From Glycomyces tritici (lineage in GTDB: Bacteria; Actinomycetota; Actinomycetes; Mycobacteriales; Micromonosporaceae): DNA of 64,000 nucleotides. Under the pieces are notes generated by a model. That model did no database searches and was not told where the DNA came from. It saw only the letters and a program-made list of their open reading frames with translations. How positions within the stretch are numbered: the stretch's first letter is position 1; every line of letters starts with the position of its first letter. A program made the translations under genes and the position numbers. Positions 33,688 through 43,309 of this stretch are shown in pieces. The stretch is from the NCBI RefSeq assembly GCF_030403505.1, contig NZ_JAUEMJ010000004.1, forward strand, positions 62,001-126,000, given 5' to 3'.

Positions 33688-36213
33688 CTAGACCACCCGG
33701 AGGCGGCTCTGACCACGTCCGCCGTCCTGCTGGGCGAGCCACGCCGCGAAGCGGTCGGCCGGCAGCGGACGCGAGAAGTAGTAGCCCTGACCGGCCTCGC
33801 ACTGCAGCCCGCGCAGCTGCTCGACGGTCTGGTGGGCCTCGATGCCCTCCGCGACGACGTCGATCGCGAAGTGCCGGGCCAGGCCCAGGACCGCCTCCAC
33901 GATCGCGCGGTCGTCCGCGTCGGTCGCCATGCCCTGCACGAACCGCAGGTCGATCTTGATCTCCTGGACCGGCAGCCGCCGCAGGTACGCGAGCGAGGAG
34001 TACCCGGTGCCGAAGTCGTCCACCGAGAGGCGCACGCCCATCTCGTGCAGCCGGTCGAGCGCCGGCGTGAGCCGCGGCTCCCCCGAGACCACGTCGTCCT
34101 CGGTGATCTCGAACGTCAACCGCTCCGCAGGGACCCCGTGCCGCTCCAGGAGCGCCGCGACCTTGTCCGGGAAGTCCGCGTCGGCGAGCGTGCGCGGCGA
34201 CAGGTTCACCGCCATCGGCAGCGCCCCGTCCTCACCGGCCCATTCGGCCGAACGCCGCAGCGCCTCGTCCAGCACCGTCTCCGTGAGCTGCCCGAGCTGA
34301 CCGGTCGACCCGGCGATCGGAATGAACTCCTCCGGCGCGACGAGCCCGAACGTCGGGTGCGGCCACCGCACGAGCGCCTCCGCGCCCATGACCGCCCCGG
34401 AGTCGCCGAGGGCCCGGTCGAGCCGGACCTTCGGCTGGAAGTGCACTTCGAGCTGGCCGCGGTCCAGCGCCCGACGCAGGTCGGAGGCGAGACCGATGCG
34501 GCGCAGGCTCTCCGATTCGAGGCCCGAGTGGTAGAGCTGCACGCCGTCCGCCGCGTTCTTGGCCTGCCTGGTGGCCCCGTCGGCGCGCTTGAGGAGCTCG
34601 TCGGCGTCCGCGGCGAAGTCCGGGTGCGTGACCACGCCGACGGCCGCTGAGAGGCTCACCGCGACCCCGCCGACCTCGAACGGCCCCTGGACGGCCGCGC
34701 GCAGCCGCCGCGCGGTGTCGAGCGCCTCGTCGGTCGAGGCGAGGCGGGTCTGGAGGATGAACTCGTCGGAGTCGATGCGGCCGAGGAACGACGCCGCGGG
34801 CGCGTGGTCCTTGAGGCGCTTCGCGAACTCCTTCAGCGCAGTGTCGCCGGCCTCGTGGCCGAGCGCGTCGTTGATCTCGTGCAGCGAGTCCACATCGAAC
34901 ATGAACACGGCGACGACCTCGCCGGGAACGGTGATGGAAAGCGCCTCTTGGAGGGCTTCGAGCGAACGGCGGCGGCTGGCCATGCCGGTGAGGGGGTCGT
35001 GGTAGGCGTCGTAGCGGAGCTGGTCGGTGAGCCGGGAGTTGTCGACGGCGACACTCACATGGGCGGCGACCGTCTCCAGCAGCTGCAGGTCGACCGGGAG
35101 GAAGCTCGACTCCTGGCCGCCCATGCGGTCGGCGACCGAGAGGCAGCCGTAGACGTCGTCGCCGGCGCGGAGCGGCACCAGCATCACGTTGCGGAGGTCG
35201 GCGTCCTCAAGGAGGGCCCGCTGCTCGGCGGTGGCGTTCTTGATGCCCAGGAGCATGGACTCACCGCTGGCGATGACCTCCCGCTGGAAGACGACCGGGA
35301 CGGGGTCGAGGTCGGTGAGGCCGACGTCGTCGGCTCCCGCCGTGAGGCGGATCTCGGAGTAGCGGCCTTCGGCGGGCACCCACACGGTGGCGGCCTCGGC
35401 GGCGAGGATCTCGCGGAGGCGTCCGAGCATCGCATCGATGAGCCGGTTGGAGCGCACCGAGTCCGAGACGAGCTGGGTGAAGTCGTTGAGCTGGGTGAGC
35501 ACCTGGCGCTGCCGCCGGAGCGCGATGTAGTTCCGTGCGAAGTAGAGCATGGCGACGGTGACGATCCCGACGGGGACCGCGGTCCACAAAGTCGCTTCGA
35601 AGAGGATGAGCACGAGGACGCCGGTCGAGGCGGCGAGGACGGGGCCGACCATGTTCAGCAGGAAGCCCGACCAGGCGTTGAGGAGGCTCTTCCAGCCGTC
35701 GATGATGAGCAGCATCACCGAGATGAAGACGGTCGTGACGACGCCCGCGATGATGGTGGCGCCGATGAGGACGAGCCAGGTGTAGGGGTCGGCCGCGCCG
35801 CGCAGGCCGACTGCGGCGACGAACACGGTCGCCGACGCCGCGCCGAGCGTGGTGAGCGAGGTGTTGAAGAGCGGCTTGAGCGCGCCGATGTCCTGGACGA
35901 CGTAACGCCGCGCGTAGACGAAGAGCGAGGCGGCCAGCCGGGTCGCGATGACCCAGAACGGGTCGAGGTAGAACAGTGCCAGGACGAGGGGGATGTCCGC
36001 GAGGCTGTAGGCGATGCGGTGGTGCCGGAAGTACTGGATGATCAGCAGCGAGTGCGCCGCGGCGAATCCGACCGCGAAGAGCGCGAGCTGCACCGGCGGG
36101 CTGCTGTCGGGCAACCCGAAGCGGACGAGCGTTCCCGCGATCAGCGCGAACGGAAGCGCGGTGAACAGCCAGGGCAGGATCCTGAAGATCTGGGGATGGC
36201 GCTGGCGGATCAT
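33688..36213 (-). CDS. Membrane GAF-GGDEF-EAL protein (likely c-di-GMP phosphodiesterase)
   Basis: This is an 841-residue protein. About seven or eight helices fill residues 10-230, a GAF domain follows (about 245-405), then a GGDEF domain and a C-terminal EAL domain. The diguanylate cyclase signature is degenerate: RIDSDEF stands where GGDEF should be, so synthesis is doubtful. The EAL domain looks complete: EALVRW, NLSPRTL, ITEDDV, DDFGTGYSSL, KIDLRF, EGIE and QGYYFSRPL. It is therefore probably a phosphodiesterase whose GGDEF domain senses GTP or is structural. The ATG has a weak ribosome binding site. Confidence 0.93.
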   Translation of the reverse strand: MIRQRHPQIFRILPWLFTALPFALIAGTLVRFGLPDSSPPVQLALFAVGFAAAHSLLIIQYFRHHRIAYSLADIPLVLALFYLDPFWVIATRLAASLFVYARRYVVQDIGALKPLFNTSLTTLGAASATVFVAAVGLRGAADPYTWLVLIGATIIAGVVTTVFISVMLLIIDGWKSLLNAWSGFLLNMVGPVLAASTGVLVLILFEATLWTAVPVGIVTVAMLYFARNYIALRRQRQVLTQLNDFTQLVSDSVRSNRLIDAMLGRLREILAAEAATVWVPAEGRYSEIRLTAGADDVGLTDLDPVPVVFQREVIASGESMLLGIKNATAEQRALLEDADLRNVMLVPLRAGDDVYGCLSVADRMGGQESSFLPVDLQLLETVAAHVSVAVDNSRLTDQLRYDAYHDPLTGMASRRRSLEALQEALSITVPGEVVAVFMFDVDSLHEINDALGHEAGDTALKEFAKRLKDHAPAASFLGRIDSDEFILQTRLASTDEALDTARRLRAAVQGPFEVGGVAVSLSAAVGVVTHPDFAADADELLKRADGATRQAKNAADGVQLYHSGLESESLRRIGLASDLRRALDRGQLEVHFQPKVRLDRALGDSGAVMGAEALVRWPHPTFGLVAPEEFIPIAGSTGQLGQLTETVLDEALRRSAEWAGEDGALPMAVNLSPRTLADADFPDKVAALLERHGVPAERLTFEITEDDVVSGEPRLTPALDRLHEMGVRLSVDDFGTGYSSLAYLRRLPVQEIKIDLRFVQGMATDADDRAIVEAVLGLARHFAIDVVAEGIEAHQTVEQLRGLQCEAGQGYYFSRPLPADRFAAWLAQQDGGRGQSRLRVV

Positions 36214-36252
36214 CGACGGCCCCGGCGCACGGCGCTGATCGCGGGACCGTCG

Positions 36253-36450
36253 CTAGGACAGTTCGCCGGCGTTGGCGATCCCCAGCGCCGTTGCGCCATC
36301 GGGCTGCGCGCTGGAGAGCTCGCCGGCGTTCCCGCCGTTCGCCACCACGTCGGCGGAGGCCGAAGAGGCGGCCCCGGCGATGATGCCGAGCGCGAGGAGA
36401 CCCGCGGAAAGCGCAGCGCCGAGCTTCTTGAAAAGTTTGACCGGTTTCAC
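36253..36450 (-). CDS. Tiny secreted peptide with repeated NAGELS motif
   Basis: This is a 65-residue precursor I do not recognise. A GTG start follows GGGAGG. A basic N-terminus (KPVKLFKKL) and a hydrophobic core end at ASA, giving a mature peptide of about 32 residues. The mature part contains NAGELS twice, the second copy being the very C-terminus, and has no Cys. It lies between the GGDEF/EAL gene (39 bp away, same strand) and the divergent heme oxygenase, whose iron box is 218 bp upstream. Confidence 0.7.
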   Translation of the reverse strand: MKPVKLFKKLGAALSAGLLALGIIAGAASSASADVVANGGNAGELSSAQPDGATALGIANAGELS

Positions 36451-36667
36451 GAGGCCTCCCGTGAGGTGTGGGAATGTGCTGTCAAGGGGACCAGTAGAGC
36501 CCATGGTGCCACAGTCCGCAGGCCCTGGGGAAGGCTTGGGACCGTGATTCTCGCGCTCTTTCTGGTTCAACCGTACGGGTGAGCACGGCTCATGACCATT
36601 CTCTCCGATGCCCGCACGAGCCTTGCTCACGGGTCGGGTGTTCGCGCGCCTACCCGCAGGCACCCCT

Positions 36668-36686
36668 ATAGGTTAGGCTCGCCTTA
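36668..36686. promoter_or_regulatory. IdeR/DtxR iron box upstream of heme oxygenase
   Basis: ATAGGTTAGGCTCGCCTTA matches the DtxR/IdeR consensus TTAGGTTAGGCTAACCTAA at 15 of 19 positions, including the TTAGGCT core. It ends 39 bp before the heme oxygenase ATG and could also touch the divergent small-peptide gene. Confidence 0.8.
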
Positions 36687-36725
36687 CTCAAGAACATGAT
36701 CGTAGTTCGACAAAGGAATGCGCAC

Positions 36726-37727
36726 ATGCCAGCAGACACCGCCGCTGCGAACGGCCCGGCCGACACCGGTACGACCCTCTTCTCGGCCCGGATCCGCGAA
36801 GCCTCCTGGTCGCGCCATCAAGGCCTCGACCCCTCGGCCGACGCCGATGCGATCAAGGCCCCGGGCGTGTTCGACCGGCTCTTCGACGGCTCGCTGAGCG
36901 TCGGCGACTACACGCGCTGGCACGCCCAGCAGTACTTCGTGTACGAGGCGATCGAGGCCGCGGCCGCGCGCTTCGCCGACGACCCGGTGGCGGGGCCGTT
37001 CGTGTTCCCTGAGCTGGCGCGCGTTCCCGCGATCGAGGCGGACCTGCAGTTCCTAATGGGACCGAAGTGGCGCTCAGGGATCGAACCGCTCCCGGAGACG
37101 AGGGCCTACGTGGACCGGATCGACGCGGTGACGGCCGACTGGCCCGGCGGCTACATCGCCCACGCGTACACCCGCTACCTGGGCGACCTCTCCGGCGGCC
37201 AGGCCTTCGGCAAGGCCGCCCGCCGCAACTACGGCTTCGAGGCCGCGGGCGCGTCGTTCTACGAGTTCGCAGACATCAAGAGCCCCAAGGCGTTCAAGGA
37301 GGAGTACCGCTCGCGGCTCGACGGAGTCGACCTCGCCGAGGCCGACCGGGCGCGCGTCATCGAGGAGGTCCTGCTGGCCTACGACCACAACGGGGCGGTG
37401 CTCGCGGCACTCGGCGAGGGCCTGGACCGCAACCCGTTCGAGCCGAAGGTGGTCGCCGCGATCTGCCACCACATGAACACCGACCACGCGGCGGACACGC
37501 TCGTGATCTGCCGGGGCGCGGGCGGCAGGCGCGATGCAGCGACGGCCCGCATGACCGGCTTCGACGGCGAGGGCGCGGATTTCGCGGTGGTCGTGGACGG
37601 CGCCGAGGCGGCGGTCCGGGTCGAGTGGGCCGCTCCGCTGTCGGAGCGGGCCGAGGTGCGGCCGGAGATCGTGCGGCTGTTCACCGAGTCGAAGGCCACG
37701 CTTCTCGACGAAGCGCGCGAGTCATGA
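36726..37727 (+). CDS. Heme oxygenase fused to DUF2470 domain
   Basis: This is a 333-residue two-domain protein. Residues 1 to about 225 are a biliverdin-producing heme oxygenase: ASWSRHQGL carries the proximal His candidate, and TRYLGDLSGGQAFGK is the distal-helix signature. Residues from about 240 form a DUF2470 (HugZ C-terminal-like) domain with AAICHHMNTDHAADTLVI. It would release iron from heme, and the iron box upstream fits expression under iron starvation. The ATG at 36726 has AAAGGA in front. A longer start at 36696 would overlap the operator-promoter region. Confidence 0.93.
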   Translation: MPADTAAANGPADTGTTLFSARIREASWSRHQGLDPSADADAIKAPGVFDRLFDGSLSVGDYTRWHAQQYFVYEAIEAAAARFADDPVAGPFVFPELARVPAIEADLQFLMGPKWRSGIEPLPETRAYVDRIDAVTADWPGGYIAHAYTRYLGDLSGGQAFGKAARRNYGFEAAGASFYEFADIKSPKAFKEEYRSRLDGVDLAEADRARVIEEVLLAYDHNGAVLAALGEGLDRNPFEPKVVAAICHHMNTDHAADTLVICRGAGGRRDAATARMTGFDGEGADFAVVVDGAEAAVRVEWAAPLSERAEVRPEIVRLFTESKATLLDEARES

Positions 37728-37990
37728 ATCGGCACTTCCTGACGTCTCGCGAGTCATCAATCATCACGGTGAACGCGTGACCACTACCGCCCGGGAATGT
37801 CCTGATTGTCGCGACACGCCGGGCGGTGACGAATCTCGCGCGAGCGTCGCTCGCGGCGCTACCGTGTGGCGGTTGCCAAGCCCACGGCCGGCCGGCCCCC
37901 CGGGACTCCGAGTCCTCCGCCGCCGCCGATGGGCACCGCCACGAGCCGTGCCGCTTCACGGCTCGCCAGCTTCATCAAGGGTGAGTACGC
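37728..37990 (+). other. Long structured 5' leader before the M23 peptidase
   Basis: This 263-bp gap holds no credible gene. It contains a hairpin CGAGCCGTG/CACGGCTCG at 37942-37965 and other GC-rich dyads, such as GGACTCCGAGTCC. Actinobacterial peptidoglycan hydrolase genes often have c-di-AMP (ydaO) riboswitches in such leaders, but I cannot find the ydaO core motifs here, so I only note the structure. Confidence 0.4.
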
Positions 37991-38770
37991 ATGTCCGACA
38001 CCGGACCGGTATCCGCCGACCAGATCAGGCGTCACGCCGCCCGGCCGCACCGCACGAGGGGCCAGCACCGCGCCTCGTGGGCCGCAGAACTCTCCCCGCT
38101 GCTGGCGGGGACGCAACGCCGTTACACCGCCGTCGTCGGCTCGGCCGTGGCCGGGGCGTCGATCGTCGCCATGGCGACGGGGGCCGGGTTCTCCTCCGAA
38201 GAGAGCGAACCCGGTACGTCGCAGGCGGTCGCCGACATCGCGGCGCTCGCCGCCGAGGCGAGCGTCCCGGAGACGGGGTCGGACGGCGGGTCCCCTGCCG
38301 ATGCGCCGCTGGGCGCGGCGACGGCCGAGGAGGTCGTGATGTCGGAGCGGACGTCGCCGGTGACGGGGCAGGACGCGCAGATCAAGTGGGAGCCGATGCT
38401 GGACAACATCACGATCACGTCCTTGTTCGGGCAGCGCTGGGGCCGCAACCACAACGGGGTCGACTTCGACGCCGCGACCGGCGACCCGGTGTACGCCGCG
38501 TATCCGGGCACGATCACGCACGCCGGGTGGGAGACGGGGTTCGGGAACCTCGTCATCATCGACCACGGCGACGGCGTCGAGACCTACTACGCGCACAACT
38601 CCGAGGTGCTCGTGGGCGAGGGCGACTGGGTGGACGCGGGCGGGCAGATCGCGAATGCGGGCAACACGGGCCGCTCGTTCGGCTCGCATGTGCACTTCGA
38701 AGTGCATGTGAACGGCGAGCCGGTGGAGCCGCTGAGCTACCTCGCGGAGGTCGGGCTCGACCTGCGCTGA
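37991..38770 (+). CDS. M23 family peptidoglycan endopeptidase
   Basis: This is a 259-residue cell-wall hydrolase with one membrane segment (about residues 46-66) and an extracellular LytM domain. Zinc ligands are His154 and Asp158 (HNGVDFD) and His235 in HVHFE, with His233 alongside as the catalytic helper. The ATG follows AAGGG at good distance. It is convergent with pcrA, the same neighbourhood as Rv0950c-Rv0949 in M. tuberculosis. Confidence 0.93.
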   Translation: MSDTGPVSADQIRRHAARPHRTRGQHRASWAAELSPLLAGTQRRYTAVVGSAVAGASIVAMATGAGFSSEESEPGTSQAVADIAALAAEASVPETGSDGGSPADAPLGAATAEEVVMSERTSPVTGQDAQIKWEPMLDNITITSLFGQRWGRNHNGVDFDAATGDPVYAAYPGTITHAGWETGFGNLVIIDHGDGVETYYAHNSEVLVGEGDWVDAGGQIANAGNTGRSFGSHVHFEVHVNGEPVEPLSYLAEVGLDLR

Positions 38771-38880
38771 GGCGGCGGGCAGGAGGGCGTACGGGCGGCC
38801 CCGGGTACCCTCCCTATCCCACCTTCTCCACTACCAGTGAAAAGGACACCATCCCACACGGGTACGACAGTGAGCGACGC

Positions 38881-41109
<2,229 letters not shown>

Positions 41110-41230
41110 CGCGTTCAATTATGCCGCAGCTTGCAAGGCATCACGGAGGCGCAGTTGCCGCGCCGGGCACGACGGTGGTCTTCCAAGGCCCGGCTACGGC
41201 GCGGCGTCACTCTTGAGAGCGGTCTGCGGC

Positions 41231-41494
41231 TTAGAGCGGTCCGCGGCCGGAGCGCAGGACGAGCATCGCGATCTGGATGCCGTCGTCGCCGAGGGCGGAG
41301 CGGTACTTCTCGAGGATGGCGCGTTCGCGGTCCAGGACCAGGCGGGTGCCGCCGTTGGCCATGCGGATCTCGCCGACGCGCTTGGAGACTTCGGCGCGGC
41401 GCTGCCACAGGCGGATGATCTCGGCGTCCAGGGCGTCGATCTCGGTGCGCAGGTCCTGGAGTTCGTCAGGTGCGATTTCGGCGGATGCGGTCAT
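41231..41494 (-). CDS. Chorismate mutase (AroQ-delta type)
   Basis: This is an 87-residue intracellular chorismate mutase that turns chorismate into prephenate for Phe and Tyr synthesis. The family pattern is present: LRTEIDALDAEIIRLWQRRAEVSKRVGEIR, with the Arg and Lys that bind chorismate and the later RERAILEKYR. Its size and location next to pcrA match Rv0948c, which needs DAHP synthase as activating partner. The ribosome binding site AAGGAG is 8 nt from the ATG. A terminator and an aromatic leader peptide lie upstream, which points to attenuation by charged tRNA-Phe/Tyr. Confidence 0.94.
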   Translation of the reverse strand: MTASAEIAPDELQDLRTEIDALDAEIIRLWQRRAEVSKRVGEIRMANGGTRLVLDRERAILEKYRSALGDDGIQIAMLVLRSGRGPL

Positions 41495-41592
41495 CAGGGC
41501 TTCTCCTTAGAGCGATGCGTGTATCGAACTCCGGGCGGTAGCCGCCTCGCGGCGGCGCTGGCGAGCCGTACATTTGCCCAGGCGTGAAAAAA

Positions 41593-41615
41593 GCCCCGGG
41601 CTGTTCGCCCGGGGC
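41593..41615 (-). terminator. Attenuator terminator before chorismate mutase
   Basis: On the minus strand GCCCCGGGC and GCCCGGGGC form a 9-bp stem with a 5-nt loop followed directly by six T residues. It lies after the leader peptide stop and 98 bp before the chorismate mutase ATG. A second stem, GTAGGTCG with CGACCTAC (41618-41647), precedes it. That stem shares bases with an ACGGC/GCCGT pairing that starts just after the Tyr codons, so the two are mutually exclusive. Confidence 0.85.
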
Positions 41616-41630
41616 CGGTAGGTCGGTGTG

Positions 41631-41699
41631 TCAGCGCGACGACCTACGGCTCGGACGGTTCCGGCCGTAGTAAAAGTAAAATCGCGCGCTCTGAGTCAC
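41631..41699 (-). CDS. Aromatic leader peptide of chorismate mutase
   Basis: This is a 22-codon ORF starting with GTG. Residues 7-11 read Phe-Tyr-Phe-Tyr-Tyr, five consecutive aromatic codons, in a peptide that is otherwise Arg/Ser-rich. No ribosome binding site is visible; instead a -10 like box CATACT (41706-41711, minus strand) ends 6 bp before the GTG, so the transcript may begin at the start codon (leaderless). Base-pairing segments begin right after the Tyr codons and lead to a T-tracted terminator before the chorismate mutase gene. This is the layout of a ribosome-stalling attenuator for Phe/Tyr supply. Confidence 0.82.
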   Translation of the reverse strand: MTQSARFYFYYGRNRPSRRSSR

Positions 41700-41710
41700 G
41701 CGGCAAGTAT

Positions 41711-41747
41711 GCCACACGCCCGCCGGTGTGACCAGCGGGCGTGTGGC
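41711..41747 (-). terminator. Terminator of the first thioester LPXTG gene
   Basis: A 13-bp stem GCCACACGCCCGC/GCGGGCGTGTGGC with an 11-nt loop lies 25 bp after the stop. It abuts the predicted -10 box of the chorismate mutase leader, so termination of one unit and initiation of the next touch each other. Confidence 0.8.
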
Positions 41748-41771
41748 GTTTGTCGCAGTGTTCAGTCGCTG

Positions 41772-42881
41772 TTAAGCGTCCGAGCCCCAGTCCGCGCGGG
41801 CGGCGCGGCGGCGCATGAGCACCATCGCGGCGACGCCGGCGAGCAGGACCGCGCCGCCGACGGTGGCGACGGTGGTCAGGCTGGAACCGGTGACGGGCAG
41901 CTGCGGCTTCGGGGACTCACTCGGGACCTCGTCGACGGTGATCTCGAAGGGGATCTCGAAGTAGAACTCCTCGGTGAACTCCTCGGCGAGGATGAGGCGC
42001 TGGCCCTCGACGTCGGCGCCGTCGGCGTCGACCGGGACGAAGGTGCGGCCGGCCGGGGTGGTCCATTCGACGATGTCGGTGATGATCGTGACCGATGCGG
42101 TCTCGGCCTTGTCGAACTTCACGGAGAAGACCTGGCCGTCGGTGAGGGTGGTGAGCTCCTCGCCGTTCTCGTCGACGACGGTGGCGCCTTCGGGCTGCTC
42201 GAAGCTGAGCGAGTCGATGTTGGTGTCGACGGTGAACGGGCCGACGGTGGTGCCTTCGACCTTGGCGTCGGTGGCGTCGTAGTCGAAGTAGGGCTCTTCG
42301 GGCTCCTCGACGGGCGCGGAGTTCTCGAGCAGCCAGGCCTGGAGCGCCGGGACGATCTCGTCGGCGACGTCGTCACCGGTCGGGTCGGTGGCGTCGAGGG
42401 TCCAGCCGTCGGTCAGCGACCAGATGGCGGACTGGGTGGCCGCGTAGGCCAGCTGGTCCTGGGTGACGTCGCCGTAGTCGTCGCTCGCCAGGCCCGCCTC
42501 TTCGAGGAGCTCGCCGGCGTTGGTGCCGTCGTAGCCGGCGAGGAGGACGCCGAGGACCTTCGGGAGGTCTTCGACGGGGACGTCGTCCCACGGGCGCTCT
42601 TCGTGGAGGTACTGCTCTTCGAGGTCGACCTCGAGCTGGATGCAGTAGACGGTGCGGTACTCGCCGTCGCCGGTGTCGAGGGCGATCATCGAGGCGTTCG
42701 GCTCCTTCTCCTCACCGCCCGCGGTGCCGTACAGCTCGATGCCGTCGTCCTCGATCACGACGTTGCCGGCGGCGAGGATTCCCGCTTCCTCGTCCTGGGC
42801 TTGAGCGGCGGTGACGCCGGTGAGGCCGAGTGCGACGCCGGCAGCAGCGGCCATCGTCCCTTTCAGGGCTTTGGTCATCAT
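41772..42881 (-). CDS. Thioester-domain (TQXA) LPXTG surface protein 1
   Basis: This is a 369-residue cell-wall adhesin-like protein. A signal peptide ends near AAQA. The thioester domain has Cys80 (TVYCIQLEVD) and Gln150 (YAATQSAIW), the pair expected to form an internal Cys-Gln thioester that can bond covalently to a target. A beta-sandwich domain follows, then the sorting signal LPVTG, a membrane helix and RRRAAR. The protein is very acidic. A paralogue lies directly upstream. Sortase must act in trans, since none is adjacent. Confidence 0.9.
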   Translation of the reverse strand: MMTKALKGTMAAAAGVALGLTGVTAAQAQDEEAGILAAGNVVIEDDGIELYGTAGGEEKEPNASMIALDTGDGEYRTVYCIQLEVDLEEQYLHEERPWDDVPVEDLPKVLGVLLAGYDGTNAGELLEEAGLASDDYGDVTQDQLAYAATQSAIWSLTDGWTLDATDPTGDDVADEIVPALQAWLLENSAPVEEPEEPYFDYDATDAKVEGTTVGPFTVDTNIDSLSFEQPEGATVVDENGEELTTLTDGQVFSVKFDKAETASVTIITDIVEWTTPAGRTFVPVDADGADVEGQRLILAEEFTEEFYFEIPFEITVDEVPSESPKPQLPVTGSSLTTVATVGGAVLLAGVAAMVLMRRRAARADWGSDA

Positions 42882-43142
42882 TGGTTGAAGTCCCTTTGCT
42901 TTTCCGAGGGATTGACGCGGTCTGAGGGTGCTTGCGAGTCTTGAATCGGTACCGACTCTTCATGCGACACGTTAGCGGCACGCTGCCGGTTGCATTCGGC
43001 GGCAGGAAATCTCCGAGCTGGGTTTCGACTGCGCGGCAAGGGAAATGGCGCGAGCTCGGAGAGCCGCGCCACTATAACGATTCGGTATAGGCCGGGCCGT
43101 CGGCGAAGGACGGTGGCGAGTGGGTACCGGTGGGACGGAAGT

Positions 43143-43181
43143 GGCCGGGGCCAGGGGGGATCGCTTCCCCCGGCCCCGGCC
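43143..43181 (-). terminator. Terminator after the second LPXTG gene
   Basis: The stem GGCCGGGGCC/GGCCCCGGCC has inner GGGGG/CCCCC pairing. It lies in the 428-bp gap 42882-43309, which otherwise shows only short dyads (for example TCCGGACC with GGTCCGGA near 43224) and no gene. Confidence 0.75.
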
Positions 43182-43309
43182 GCACCATGCACCGGGCTTT
43201 CTTGGAACCGCGGAGCGCGCCCGGGTCCGGACCGTTCGACGTGGTCCGGAACGCTCCTGCGGCAGCGGGCGCTCGCCATCGGCAAGCGGGCGCCCGCATC
43301 CTTCAGGTC

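Noticed and set aside
37728..37990. Possible c-di-AMP (ydaO) riboswitch before the M23 peptidase
   Set aside because: The context is right, but I could not find the conserved ydaO core; only generic GC-rich hairpins are visible. A covariance-model search would decide.
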